Below, piece after piece: positions 15,142 through 24,668 of a DNA stretch of 54,535 nt. Source of the stretch: Pseudomonas gessardii. Its GTDB lineage: Bacteria > Pseudomonadota > Gammaproteobacteria > Pseudomonadales > Pseudomonadaceae. The notes beneath the pieces were generated by a model. That model did no database searches, was not told the origin of the DNA, and was given only the letters and a program-made list of their open reading frames with translations. The stretch covers positions 1-54,535 of the forward strand of contig NZ_MNPU01000040.1 in the NCBI RefSeq assembly GCF_001983165.1. The letters run 5' to 3'. How positions within the stretch are numbered: the stretch's first letter is position 1; each line of letters opens with the position of its first letter. The position numbers were made by a program, and so were the translations under genes.

Positions 15142-16671
15142 ACGTTTTGCAGCACCCAATATTTGATCCGTACCTTTGCTCGCTGAATCACTTGCGGCTT
15201 TGCTACCGTTCGCCAACATGCCTTGAATCCCGTTGCCGACTGAATATCCTGCCCAGCTCATGGCCCCTAGAAACAGCATTGGTAGCACGATGAACATCGC
15301 CCCCATCACATACTCGATCACCTGTGCCGTGACGGTTCCATCCATGAAGCCGGATGTGGGCAGCGATAACAGCACTTGATTGGAAGCCGAAACCTGGTTG
15401 TACAGCGTATCGAGCATGCTGGAGTCGATCCAGCGAGCGAGTTCCCACCAGAAGCTCAGCATGTGTAAGGTGAACAGCGCGAACGTCACGGTCATGACAG
15501 TTTTCAACTGGTAGGTACTGACCAGCAGGATCAGCGGCAAGCTGATGATGACGCCCATGATCAGGAACGCCTGCACCATCGGCAAGGCGGCGCGTAGTGC
15601 ATTCATTGCCGGGAAGTTGCTGAAGGAACCGAGGGCCAGCCCGGTATTGGTGGCTAGGTTATTGAGCCCCTGATTGATCGAGCCGCCACGAGCGCTGGAA
15701 CCATAGTCCTGGTACACCTGTCCGGGCGACATGGACATCGATTGCTGGCGCGGACTGACCAGTTCGCGCAGGGTGGCATCCTCGATGTCGTTGCTCGAGC
15801 GGCCAGTCAGCCAATTTTTCAGCTGAGTCAGCAGAGAGGGATCAACCTGCTGGATCAACTGCTCGCGCAAGCCAACACCGCTGTCGCTCCACCACTGCTT
15901 GCAAGTGGGGTAGCCCGCGGCACTCTCCAGCCGCGGCAAGGAAACATCGCGGCTTTCGTCATACGGCCAACTGATTCGCGGTGTGCGTGAACGATCCGTG
16001 TCGTAGTAGCCGGGCGTGTCGAGAAGATAGCTTGAGCCGATCCAGGACGCGTCGTGACTTTGTGCCTTGTCCAGTTGCGGGCGATTGGTAAACAACCGAG
16101 AACGGGAATAGCCATAACAGTCGCGGGTGAAGTCGGCGACTTCCTGCAGCAGTACCTGGCTGTTGATACGCGAGCTGTCGATCTCCATGCGCATCTGCCG
16201 AATATCCGGTGCGCAGGGAATGGAGGCGGTGGCTGCGGCGGTTACTCCTTTGCTCAAGGCATGCACTAGAAACCACCAGATCGGTACGTTGGCGGAGCGT
16301 TCGCCGATGGTATTGAAGGTTGTCCCCCAGGCGGTTTCCGCTGGCTTGGCCACATTTACGCCGCAGCGCTGACTTGCCGCATCATCGAACGTCATTGACG
16401 AGAGGCTCAACGGAAAGACCGGCGCGCAGCCGAACAATACGACGATGTAGGCCAGCCACAACCGGTTCTCGATCCGTGGCACCGAGAGCAATCCCTTGTT
16501 TCCCTCATCCGCGCCTTGCTGACGGGCTGACAGCCATTCCTGGAGGATGATCGCGCCAAAGGGCGCGGCGAACAGTCCGGTGTCGGACAGGACGCTCCAG
16601 AGTCCGTTGTTGATGATCCAGGCCAGCAGGGAGAGGTAAAACTCCAAGTAGCTGTTGGTGCTCATGAGCAT
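15130..16671 (-). CDS. traG: TraG N-terminal domain conjugal transfer protein
   Basis: A 513-residue inner-membrane protein of the ICE mating-pair apparatus. Hydrophobic segments lie near residues 10-30, 55-75, 370-400 and 440-480, with a large periplasmic loop between. This is the layout of TraG-N proteins, implicated in mating-pair stabilisation and entry exclusion in F-like systems. GAGGT precedes the ATG at 16671; a second ATG lies at 16665. It is the last gene of the long minus-strand transfer operon. Confidence 0.85.
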   Translation of the reverse strand: MLMSTNSYLEFYLSLLAWIINNGLWSVLSDTGLFAAPFGAIILQEWLSARQQGADEGNKGLLSVPRIENRLWLAYIVVLFGCAPVFPLSLSSMTFDDAASQRCGVNVAKPAETAWGTTFNTIGERSANVPIWWFLVHALSKGVTAAATASIPCAPDIRQMRMEIDSSRINSQVLLQEVADFTRDCYGYSRSRLFTNRPQLDKAQSHDASWIGSSYLLDTPGYYDTDRSRTPRISWPYDESRDVSLPRLESAAGYPTCKQWWSDSGVGLREQLIQQVDPSLLTQLKNWLTGRSSNDIEDATLRELVSPRQQSMSMSPGQVYQDYGSSARGGSINQGLNNLATNTGLALGSFSNFPAMNALRAALPMVQAFLIMGVIISLPLILLVSTYQLKTVMTVTFALFTLHMLSFWWELARWIDSSMLDTLYNQVSASNQVLLSLPTSGFMDGTVTAQVIEYVMGAMFIVLPMLFLGAMSWAGYSVGNGIQGMLANGSKAASDSASKGTDQILGAAKRSIR

Positions 16672-16681
16672 GGTGGTGACC

Positions 16682-16990
16682 TCACAGTCGGGTGAGTTCG
16701 ACGAAGGTAAAGAGCACGAGCCCTAATGCCCCGATGCGTTTCACGCGCAGTCGATCCTGTGGTCGATGTCGGTAGCGCCGAAGCAGATCCACCCACAGCG
16801 CGAAGAGGGCGCCGTAGAGCAGGGCACGCCACCACTGCAGATAGGGCCTTACGGATTCGAATGCCTGCTGCCAGACCTCGAAGCTGCCCAGCGCAGCGTG
16901 GCCGATCCATGCGACCAGTGCGGCGGTCAGGATCATCACTGCGGCAATCCCCAGACTCGAAAGCAAAGTGAATAGCGGTGAGCGTTTCAT
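16682..16990 (-). CDS. Small ICE membrane protein
   Basis: The 102-residue protein has three hydrophobic helices (about 8-33, 52-68 and 84-98) with a basic loop RRYRHRPQDRLRVKR between the last two. It lies between the TIGR03755-type and TraG-N genes and is probably part of the mating channel. No family function is known to me. Confidence 0.7.
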   Translation of the reverse strand: MKRSPLFTLLSSLGIAAVMILTAALVAWIGHAALGSFEVWQQAFESVRPYLQWWRALLYGALFALWVDLLRRYRHRPQDRLRVKRIGALGLVLFTFVELTRL

Positions 16991-16993
16991 GGC

Positions 16994-18376
16994 TCACTTG
17001 CGCCTGGCGTCAGCGTCATTGAGTCGGCCCGGCTCAGGGTCGCCTTGCTCGACGGTGCGCGAAGCATCAGCACCGCCGGCATGCCGATCGAGCACTAGGC
17101 TGGCGGTATTGGTGGCCAGCATCTGCCGGACCTGCAGTTCGGTCTGCAGCAGGCGGATTTCGCGCTCCAGAGCGTCGATGTTTTTCGTCAAGGCGGTTTG
17201 GGCCGGCTCGGCGGAGGCGATGTTCGGTTCGTGACTGCCCGCCAACAGGGTGCGCAGTAGCAGCAACGCTTTGTCGAGCACACTGGACAAGGCCGTCTCA
17301 CTGGCCAGGCGCCGTGCCAACAGATCCTGGTCGGGATCGTCGCGCAGGGCTTCGACCACGCCACGGGTTACCGGCAGCATTGGGCTGGAGGCTTTAGCCA
17401 GATTGTCAGGGGTAGGCGGCAGTGAGCCAGACAGCAGCCCTTGCAGGGCCTTGAGGCGTTCGCTGTAGGCCTCCTGGATCAGCGGCGTCAGTCCGCTGCC
17501 AGCGGTCGCACGCAGGGTTTCGCAGGTATCGCAGGTCGTGACTTCAGTTTCGCCCAGCACGCGAACGGCCCATTCGGATTCCTCCTGGGGCGAAGCCCAG
17601 GTCTGGCAAATGGCCCCACCCAGGCAATCGCTATTACTAATCGAGGCATTGTCATCCATCGACCGGTTATGCAGCAGGTTGTAGCCCGCGCGCACTACGT
17701 CGGCGGTCACCCGAATGGGCGTCTGCCCATCACCGCCAGCCTTCGAGCCGCCGACCCAGGACACCCCCTTGTTGCCGTTATGGGCCTCGGTGTTTTTCAC
17801 CGCGGCCACCGCATCACCGCCGGTTTGCTCCAGATTGCCCTGCATCTCCTGGTTCTTGGCCAGCGCGCCCCAGCCGGCTTGACCGACCTTGTCCGCCATC
17901 TTCTCGGCCATGGCCTGGCAGGTCAGCTTCGAGCGGTCGAAGTCGATACGCCCCTGCATCACCCCGTTGCTCAACAACTCATAGAGGCCGGGGTTGGCGC
18001 GTTGGATGATCAACGCCGGCAGCGACATCACGGCTTGGGTCGCGTTCTGCACGATGCTGCCCATGATCTGCTGGAAACCTTCGGTGACGCCGTTCAGCTG
18101 GTTTTGCAGGGTGTTGGTGAGGCTCATGTTTCCGCACATCATGTTCGCCCGCCATGACCCGCCGACACCGAGACCACTGGGTCGGTAGAGCGAGCTCGGT
18201 GAGCCGACTGCCGAGCCGCCACCAATGGTGTACATCACTCGGTCGTCGAGTACTTCACCTTGAGTACCCAGACGGTAATCGCCCTCGGCGGCGTAGGCAT
18301 GTGTGGCAATGGCGAGCAGTCCACAGAGCAACAGACTCATCGTGCCCAACCAGGGCCGCGCGAGAAGCCGACTCAT
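16994..18376 (-). CDS. TIGR03755 (PFL_4711) family ICE protein, TraH-like
   Basis: This 460-residue secreted protein has a signal peptide (hydrophobic 9-30, cleavage near AYAAEG) and cysteines at MMCGNM, KLTCQAM, SDCLGGAICQ and TTCDTCETL. It belongs to the TraH-like ICE family needed for mating-pair formation in the periplasm. The start overlaps the stop of the TIGR03756 gene by four bases. Confidence 0.88.
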   Translation of the reverse strand: MSRLLARPWLGTMSLLLCGLLAIATHAYAAEGDYRLGTQGEVLDDRVMYTIGGGSAVGSPSSLYRPSGLGVGGSWRANMMCGNMSLTNTLQNQLNGVTEGFQQIMGSIVQNATQAVMSLPALIIQRANPGLYELLSNGVMQGRIDFDRSKLTCQAMAEKMADKVGQAGWGALAKNQEMQGNLEQTGGDAVAAVKNTEAHNGNKGVSWVGGSKAGGDGQTPIRVTADVVRAGYNLLHNRSMDDNASISNSDCLGGAICQTWASPQEESEWAVRVLGETEVTTCDTCETLRATAGSGLTPLIQEAYSERLKALQGLLSGSLPPTPDNLAKASSPMLPVTRGVVEALRDDPDQDLLARRLASETALSSVLDKALLLLRTLLAGSHEPNIASAEPAQTALTKNIDALEREIRLLQTELQVRQMLATNTASLVLDRHAGGADASRTVEQGDPEPGRLNDADARRK

Positions 18377-19329
18377 GAAGCACCTCCTTCGAAGTCGATG
18401 CTGAACAGGAAGGTCTGTCCCTCACGTTTGCAGCAGCTATAGGGACGCCACAGCGACCAGGCGTAGCCGCCATCCGCGCTCTGTACCGGATCGCTGGGGA
18501 AGATGGCGCACGTGGGCTGCACCTGGGGGTAGAGCAATTGCCATTTGTGGGTCGAAGCGTCGTTTTCAACGATCGGGCCAGGCGGCCAGTAGCCGTCGCG
18601 TTTGGCGGGCGTGAGTGGTAAGTACACATGCGGCTGCCAGTTGTGGGTAATCACATCGCCGGCGCGTTGCGCCATGACTGCGGCCGCCTTGAAATCGTCG
18701 GGCTGTACCAGAAAGCCCTGCCGGGGATAAACGTTGCCCCACATGTTTCCCGAGACCTGACGACCAATTTCACGGATCCCCGGCATGAGCGATTCGGGGT
18801 AGAAACTTTCTGGGATGCCATGGCGCCAGGCCAGTGAGTCCAGGGTACTCAGGTAGTAAGGCATTAATGCAGTTGCACCGCTGGCGCAGGCATAGCCGGA
18901 TTGCGAAGCCAATTGCGTTGCGACCCAGCCACCGGGGTGGCCGATGCCATCAACGTTCTTGAATCGAGGCAGGTTGTCGCGGCGGGCGTTCGGCGTGATC
19001 AGGTTGCCGCCACCTTCTGCACCGCTGATGGGAGCGGAGAGGGTGGTCATCTCGGTCCAGGGGTTATTGCCGGTGGTGGCGTAGCTCGAGACGACCAGTT
19101 CAGGAATGAAATGACGAACCTTGGTCGAGGTTTTGACTGTGCAGCCGAAGGGCGTGCAGAGTAGCCAGAAACAAATGCCGACGACCCTGTATTCGAGACA
19201 GTTTGGCGAAAGCACGGAGGAGGTGATGCTGACGGTGTCCAGCGCCATGCTTGGGCCGCACGCCAGCAGAATGCTTAGCGCCAAGGGCCTTAGTTTTGTG
19301 GGCGGAAGTGACGAGCAGGCAACAGGCAT
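18373..19329 (-). CDS. TIGR03756 (PFL_4710) family ICE protein, TraU-like
   Basis: The 318-residue exported protein has a signal peptide ending near CGPSMALD and many cysteines (SPNCLEY, GICFWLLCTPFGCTV, YSCCKRE), like TraU proteins that fold with disulfides in the periplasm. In relatives a TIGR03757 gene usually precedes it; here the upstream space is taken by a separate cargo block (19.4-21.5 kb) and I find no such gene. Confidence 0.87.
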   Translation of the reverse strand: MPVACSSLPPTKLRPLALSILLACGPSMALDTVSITSSVLSPNCLEYRVVGICFWLLCTPFGCTVKTSTKVRHFIPELVVSSYATTGNNPWTEMTTLSAPISGAEGGGNLITPNARRDNLPRFKNVDGIGHPGGWVATQLASQSGYACASGATALMPYYLSTLDSLAWRHGIPESFYPESLMPGIREIGRQVSGNMWGNVYPRQGFLVQPDDFKAAAVMAQRAGDVITHNWQPHVYLPLTPAKRDGYWPPGPIVENDASTHKWQLLYPQVQPTCAIFPSDPVQSADGGYAWSLWRPYSCCKREGQTFLFSIDFEGGAS

Positions 19330-19434
19330 TATCCAGGCTCTCGGTGTATGGCCTGGGCAGGTTCGGTTAGGGACTGAAGACTGTCAGTGGGAATTATGAA
19401 GGCGGATCTATCGGATTTGTGAGGCGTGGGTCTA

Positions 19435-19689
19435 TTATTTGACGTGAAGGGAGCTGCGCAGGGTATCGGCGTCTACAAGTAGTTGATCTGTGGTGATTTC
19501 GAAAATATTGGCGAGTTTGCACAGGACCAACAGCGAGGGGTTGCCCGCGCATCGTTCGATTTGGCTGACGTAGGTGCGATCCACCTCGGCCATGAGCGCC
19601 AGCTGCTCCTGGGTAAGGTTCTTTACGCGCCGCATCCAGCGGATGTTCTCCGCCAGTTGCAGACGAAGTTGTTCGTAGTCTTGAGTCAT
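19435..19689 (-). CDS. XRE-family helix-turn-helix regulator
   Basis: An 84-residue one-domain regulator: RRVKNLTQEQLALMAEVDRT is a typical lambda-repressor-type helix-turn-helix, followed by SQIERCAGNPS and LCKLANIF. It is the first gene of the inserted block and is divergent from the 85-aa gene next door, so it may repress the intervening promoter. It could also control the zeta pair downstream. Confidence 0.85.
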   Translation of the reverse strand: MTQDYEQLRLQLAENIRWMRRVKNLTQEQLALMAEVDRTYVSQIERCAGNPSLLVLCKLANIFEITTDQLLVDADTLRSSLHVK

Positions 19690-19858
19690 GCGCGCAAATT
19701 GCGCCTTGAGGGACTCTCAATCCACGGGATATAGTCTACATTGGCATTCAACTAGGCCATTTGGTGTTCATGCCTGGTATCGAGCGTTCATTTGGTGTCG
19801 TTACGCTTTTCGAAGCTGCGCCCAGCATCTAACAATAAATCAGAAATTTAGGGTGTGT

Positions 19859-20116
19859 ATGGACCAAAACTACATTTCAATTCCTGCGGCGGATGGTTGC
19901 CCAAGTCTTCTGACACCTTGGGGCAGCGAATTTTCGCCGATGATCGAGCGTGGTGTGCAATGTGCCCAGGCTTGGCTTGAGGCAACGACCGATATTCCTT
20001 TGTGGTGGGAACTGGCGCAAACGCGCAAGACCTTTCCTGTCGGTGACTGCCAAGATGCCTTCGAAGCCGGTTTTCTGTTGAGAATTCAGCAACGGCTTCG
20101 GAGCGTGTCACAGTAA
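19859..20116 (+). CDS. Small protein, possibly QslA-like
   Basis: An 85-residue soluble protein starting MDQNYISIPAADGCPSLLTP. Its core (PWGSEFSPMIERGVQCAQAWL, DIPLWWEL, FEAGFLLRI) reminds me of small Pseudomonas proteins annotated as LasR-antiactivator QslA-like. That match is from memory and is weak. It lies between the XRE regulator and the toxin pair. The ATG at 19859 is preferred over longer openings. Confidence 0.45.
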   Translation: MDQNYISIPAADGCPSLLTPWGSEFSPMIERGVQCAQAWLEATTDIPLWWELAQTRKTFPVGDCQDAFEAGFLLRIQQRLRSVSQ

Positions 20117-20481
20117 CCCTGTTGCTTATGGGCGATTGCATCGTCTTGATCGCCCGTTTGCACTCAACCTGGCTGCATCGACACAGACCATGCAGTTTAA
20201 GAACGATTGCCGCTTCGCTGGCGCGTTTTTTCCACCGGCTGAACAACTCGGTGGGGGATTGTGCTTCCCTTATTTGGGCGCTGCACCAAGGGCGGCACTT
20301 GCTTCAAATGCCACCGGTCATGCATCGAACGTGAAAATCTCTTGAAAGGTATGGTTCCAGACGCCATTCCTCTAGAATGAAGGCTGACAGAAGTAGCTTT
20401 CGCCCTGTTACAAACAGGTTTACGTAGCTAAGATTCTGATTAAGTGCAGATTCTGCACGCTCTGAGAACGTGGAGCGAGAT
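20117..20481 (+). promoter_or_regulatory. Promoter region of zeta pair with two palindromes
   Basis: No convincing gene lies in these 365 bases. Two dyads just upstream of the antitoxin-like gene look like operators: CCTGTT-ACA-AACAGG at 20404-20418 and GTGCAG-ATT-CTGCAC at 20444-20458, 40 bases apart centre to centre. The second is 24 bases before the start codon. Either could bind the small upstream partner protein or the XRE regulator. Confidence 0.5.
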
Positions 20482-20730
20482 ATGAAAGCCAAACGAGTGT
20501 TGAGTGACGATCTGGTGAGCCGACTGGAGGATAAGATCCCGGTCATGGCTGAAGGCGCCATCAATACCGCCTATATCAACGCCCTGGCTGCCGGCCGCAG
20601 TGTGATGGAAGTCATGAACGGCATGCTTGTTGAAACGACTGCTGACGGTAAGCACAAAGTCATTCGGGTGGCCAAGCCCAAGCACAAAGTGACTCTGGGT
20701 GGCGTCATTAAGGTGCGCCGTTGCTCATGA
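20482..20730 (+). CDS. Putative antitoxin partner of zeta-like kinase
   Basis: The 82-residue protein starts MKAKRVLSDDLVSRLEDKI and has a basic tail (KHKVIRVAKPKHKV). It is not a classical epsilon antitoxin in sequence, but its stop overlaps the start of the zeta-like gene as ATGA, the usual arrangement of antitoxin before toxin. GGAG lies eight bases upstream of the ATG at 20482. The antitoxin role is inferred from position. Confidence 0.6.
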   Translation: MKAKRVLSDDLVSRLEDKIPVMAEGAINTAYINALAAGRSVMEVMNGMLVETTADGKHKVIRVAKPKHKVTLGGVIKVRRCS

Positions 20731-21461
20731 CTGTCCCTCGGTTGAGGGTCTTTGCTGGACCCAACGGCTCCGGCAAGAGCACGATGAAGAGTGCCATCCC
20801 TTCCCACCTGATCGGTATCTACATTAACCCGGATGAAATCGAGAAGGCTGCCAAAGACAGCGGTCGTCTGGAGTTCAGTGATTTTCAACTGGAAGTTGAG
20901 GGTGATGAGGTCCTCGGTTTCATTAGGGAGCATCGGCTGGTCAGGTCTGCCCGGCTCGATGAGGAGGCGACCAACATAGGCTTTAGCAGCAACGGCCTGA
21001 ATTTCCAGACGGTCGCGATGAACTCCTATTTTGCCTCCGTGCTCTCTGACTTCATCCGGAACAAGCTCCTCGAAGACCAGCTGTCTTTCACCTTCGAAAC
21101 GGTGATGTCTAGCGACGACAAAATCGCTTTTATGCTCAAGGCAAGAGAGTCTGGATACCGAACCTACCTGTACTTTGTGGCAACTGAAGACCCTGACATC
21201 AATATCAACAGGGTCAGGAACCGTGTCGCGGCAGGTGGGCACCCAGTTCCCACAGAAAAAATTGTACAGCGCTACGGCCGTTGCCTGAGCCTGCTGCCTG
21301 TGGCTATTGCTGCTTCGGACCGGGCCTACATCTTCGATAACTCCGGTGCCGATCTGGTGCTGCTGGCCGAAGTTACGGATGGGACGGACCTTGAGTTCAA
21401 GGTTGATGAGGTCCCTGACTGGTTCATGGATGCCTACGTTGAAAAGGTGTCCAACGGCTAG
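20727..21461 (+). CDS. Zeta-toxin-like P-loop kinase
   Basis: The 244-residue protein has Walker A GPNGSGKST at residues 11-19, then YINPDEIEKAA (the aspartate zeta toxins use for substrate handling), and SFTFETVMSS. Zeta toxins phosphorylate UDP-N-acetylglucosamine and block cell-wall synthesis. It overlaps the upstream antitoxin-like gene by four bases. The pair lies inside the transfer operon on the opposite strand, where it could act as an addiction module. Confidence 0.8.
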   Translation: MTVPRLRVFAGPNGSGKSTMKSAIPSHLIGIYINPDEIEKAAKDSGRLEFSDFQLEVEGDEVLGFIREHRLVRSARLDEEATNIGFSSNGLNFQTVAMNSYFASVLSDFIRNKLLEDQLSFTFETVMSSDDKIAFMLKARESGYRTYLYFVATEDPDININRVRNRVAAGGHPVPTEKIVQRYGRCLSLLPVAIAASDRAYIFDNSGADLVLLAEVTDGTDLEFKVDEVPDWFMDAYVEKVSNG

Positions 21462-21498
21462 CTGCCGGATTGGCCAAGCTGGGAGCGCCACACCTCCC

Positions 21499-24252
21499 TT
21501 ATATGGGCTCTATTCCTCGTGCGCTATCGATCCGTTCAGCTACCCGGTAAGCCGCTTCCAACTCCGAACAGCCATTCTCCTGCATCAGTGTCCAGCGTTC
21601 GGCTTTTTCCTCGGGCTCTGTCATGGCCAAAGCGAGGTAAAGACTGGGTGGCACGGCTCGAAACAGCGTCTCGAGCTTTTTCGACAGCACCACTCCCTCG
21701 GTGTATTTCCCCGGCTCTTTGCTGGCGGAGAGCAACAGGGCTTTCTGCGCAGGTGAAAGCTTCTTGAACCGTGCGATTTCTTCGATTTCCGCGGGCGGCA
21801 TATTCAAACAAATCCACCATTCGATCATGTTGAGCATGGTCTGCGCAGCCGTGGGAAAATCAGCAAGGTTCTGCGTCGCCAGCCAGAACCAAGCGCCGAG
21901 CTTGCGCCACATCTTCGTCCCCTTGACCACGAACGGCGCCAGCAACGGGTTCTTGGTGATGATATGACCCTCGTCGGTGACCATGATGATCGGTCGGCCC
22001 AGGTACTGGTCGCGCTCGGCGAGGTTGTTCACGGTGTTCATCAAGCTGATGTAGCTGATGGACATCTGTGCCTCGTAGCCTTCGCGCGCGTAAGTGGCAA
22101 GGTCGACAATGGTCACATCGCCCTCGGGCCAAGGCGTGCCTTCGCGATCGAACAGTTCACCCTCGAAACCCTGGCAAAATAGGTCGATGGACTCGCCCAT
22201 TTCCTGGGCACGCTCGCGACGTTTCTCCGGCAAGTGCGGGTCGGCGGCGATGCCCAGCAAGGCGTCGCGTACGTCGCGGGTCAGTACCTGGCGACCCGCC
22301 GCGACGCAGGTCTGCGCCGCATCGAGAATGCACTCGCGGATCAAGCTGCGATCGGCTCGACTCATGCGCGCCTCTTCTTTGGCCTCGCCGCCGGTGATCA
22401 TCAGGCGGGCAGTGATTTCCAGTTCGCCGAGAACATCGCGCTGGTCTTCGTGACTGGTTACCACCTCATCGTCCAGCTCATCGATCGACAGACTCGCCAC
22501 CTGATCCGGCTGCTCGACCAGGCGCCAAGCATCGGCGAACGGGGCGAGACAGACCGAGGCGCCAGGTTTCAATTGGACCTTGTTGACCGACAGGCCCTGT
22601 GTCGCGAAGTAGTCTCCCTGCAAGCCGAATGAGTTGCCGGCCTCTACGATAAACAGGCGAGGGCGGTACACGGCCATGACCTGCATCAGTAGGGTGACCA
22701 AGGTCGCCGACTTCCCGGCACCGGTGGGGCCGAACAACAGCAGATGACCGTTCATGGCCCGATCCAGGCGTGACAATGGGTCGAAGCTCAATGGCGAGCC
22801 GCCGCGGTTGAACAGGGTGATGCCCGGGTGGCCGGTGCCGGTGCTGCGGCCCCAGACCGGAACCAGGTTCGCTAGGTGCTGGGCGAACATCAGGCGGGTG
22901 TACCAGTTACGCGTGTCGCGGGCCGGGTTGTAAGCCATCGGTAACCAACGCAGGTAGCTGTTGCAGGCGGCGACCTCATCGCCTTCACTTACCGGTTGCA
23001 GCCCCGCGCCCAACAGCGCGTTGGCCAGGCTGACCGAGCGCTGGTGCAATTGCTGTTCATCGTGACCGCGTACGTAGAACGCCAGGGTTCCTCGGTACAG
23101 CTTGTGCTGGCGGCCGATGATCGCGCGAGCCTCTTCGACATCCTGACGAGTCTGGGTCGAGGCCAGGTTTTCACCGATGGCTTTGCGAGCTAGGCGGTTC
23201 AACTGATCCTCGAGTACATCCTGTGGTTTGACCATTAAGGTCAGACTCGTCACCGTACCTTCGGGTAACTGGTCGAACAGCGCATTCACCGCGTCACCCT
23301 TGCGGGTTTCGCCGGTGAGTTGACCAATCGATGGTGCCCGCCGCAGTTTGTCCACCACTATCACCCGGTGGGGTTGATCGTCGAAAAACCAGAGTCCGTG
23401 CTGCACATCCGAACGCGGTTCGTTGAAGAACAGCCGCTCGGCAAAGTCATGATCGAAGGGCAGATCCAGCGACTCACCGTCACCCGACTCCGGATAGGCC
23501 ACGCGGCGGTAGAAATTTTCGGGCGCTTCATCAGTGAGCCTGGGGGCCGGATTGAACCAGGGCAATAACCAGGCATACAGACCTCGGCCATCGACTCGCG
23601 TTGAGTGCACCCCGCACGCCTGCAACGAAGCACGGATACGTTCGCAAGCCTGTTGCAGGGATTGCACCGGGGTGAGTCCCGTCTCCTCAGCGTCAGATTC
23701 AAGCCAGCGATAGACCACCAGACGCACCCGTCGGTTATTGCCGCGCCAGGGCAGGCGCGTCACCACCTGATCCTCAAACAGACCACCGGGCTTGGCGATG
23801 GCCTTCAGATGACGGCGGCTGAGCTGCAAATACGCCTCGGTGAAGACCGTACCTCGCGCGCTGTTCTGAATATAATCGGTGAGCTGGGTCAGGTAGGGTG
23901 TGAAGTCGTTGTCGTCTTGACAGAAAAACTGCGCCACCCAAGGCGCTTGATCCAGCTCGTCAAAGCTATCTTGCAGGGCGTCTTCGAGGGCGTCGCGGAC
24001 CGCCATCAGCCAATCGGGTTCGCGCCCTTCGGTGCCGATGGGCAGCAACTCGAACACCGCACCCACCGAGCGATTGTCATCCAGTAGAAAACACTGCTCA
24101 GTGTCGAGGTATTCGACCCAAGGCAGGTAATCGGTGAAGCTGGGGTTGTGCGCATAGAGTGCGGCCTCATCGGCCAAGGTCGCGCGAGGGCGCAATGGAT
24201 TGCGCCAGCCTTTCCACGTGGGAGTGCGATTGCCCGAATCGCCGCTACGCAC
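21499..24252 (-). CDS. VirB4/TraC-type conjugative transfer ATPase (PFL_4706 family)
   Basis: This cytoplasmic ATPase of 917 residues powers pilus assembly and DNA transport. Walker A FGPTGAGKSAT lies near residue 505 and a Walker B-like IIMVTDEGH near 760. The start is a GTG that shares its first base with the TAG of the lipoprotein gene, so the two are coupled. The length fits the TIGR03744 family. Confidence 0.93.
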   Translation of the reverse strand: MRSGDSGNRTPTWKGWRNPLRPRATLADEAALYAHNPSFTDYLPWVEYLDTEQCFLLDDNRSVGAVFELLPIGTEGREPDWLMAVRDALEDALQDSFDELDQAPWVAQFFCQDDNDFTPYLTQLTDYIQNSARGTVFTEAYLQLSRRHLKAIAKPGGLFEDQVVTRLPWRGNNRRVRLVVYRWLESDAEETGLTPVQSLQQACERIRASLQACGVHSTRVDGRGLYAWLLPWFNPAPRLTDEAPENFYRRVAYPESGDGESLDLPFDHDFAERLFFNEPRSDVQHGLWFFDDQPHRVIVVDKLRRAPSIGQLTGETRKGDAVNALFDQLPEGTVTSLTLMVKPQDVLEDQLNRLARKAIGENLASTQTRQDVEEARAIIGRQHKLYRGTLAFYVRGHDEQQLHQRSVSLANALLGAGLQPVSEGDEVAACNSYLRWLPMAYNPARDTRNWYTRLMFAQHLANLVPVWGRSTGTGHPGITLFNRGGSPLSFDPLSRLDRAMNGHLLLFGPTGAGKSATLVTLLMQVMAVYRPRLFIVEAGNSFGLQGDYFATQGLSVNKVQLKPGASVCLAPFADAWRLVEQPDQVASLSIDELDDEVVTSHEDQRDVLGELEITARLMITGGEAKEEARMSRADRSLIRECILDAAQTCVAAGRQVLTRDVRDALLGIAADPHLPEKRRERAQEMGESIDLFCQGFEGELFDREGTPWPEGDVTIVDLATYAREGYEAQMSISYISLMNTVNNLAERDQYLGRPIIMVTDEGHIITKNPLLAPFVVKGTKMWRKLGAWFWLATQNLADFPTAAQTMLNMIEWWICLNMPPAEIEEIARFKKLSPAQKALLLSASKEPGKYTEGVVLSKKLETLFRAVPPSLYLALAMTEPEEKAERWTLMQENGCSELEAAYRVAERIDSARGIEPI

Positions 24253-24668
24253 TACAGGTCTTCCTGACGTTCACCAGGTAATGCGTACTGCACACGTTGG
24301 TAGAACGGAAAGACGGTCGAGTAACCTGGGATCGGTGCCTGCTCGGTACCACTCAGATGCGGATACACGTATAGCACCAGATCGGGATTGGGCAAGCGAG
24401 GGAACAGGTTGCGGATCTCGTTCGCCGCTGTGCGAGTGTACGGTTCCTGGAGAGAAAAGGAGAAATCTGCTTGAGCCAACGGGCGGCGTAACTGCTGCCG
24501 AGCATCCAGCAGTTGCTGCTGAGTGCCTTGCGAACCGGCGCCGTTCCAGATGTCCAGCATGGTTTGCTCTCCATGGGGCAGAAGCGTCTCCTTGTCGGTG
24601 GAGCACCCCGCCAGGACCCAGCAGAACACGCTAATCCAGGTCAGGCAGGGAGGCATGGTCTTTTTCAT
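24252..24668 (-). CDS. TIGR03751 family conjugal transfer lipoprotein
   Basis: The 138-residue protein begins with a signal peptide and lipobox VLAGC, so it is anchored to the outer membrane like TraV/VirB7-class proteins. The ATG at 24668 is chosen because it puts the signal sequence at the N-terminus; it overlaps the TIGR03752 gene by 38 bases. The stop shares one base with the GTG of the ATPase gene. Confidence 0.85.
   Translation of the reverse strand: MKKTMPPCLTWISVFCWVLAGCSTDKETLLPHGEQTMLDIWNGAGSQGTQQQLLDARQQLRRPLAQADFSFSLQEPYTRTAANEIRNLFPRLPNPDLVLYVYPHLSGTEQAPIPGYSTVFPFYQRVQYALPGERQEDL

Noticed and set aside
20136..20345. A 69-codon open frame between the small protein and the zeta pair
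   Set aside because: Two overlapping frames compete, no family is recognised, and the region fits a promoter with operators better.
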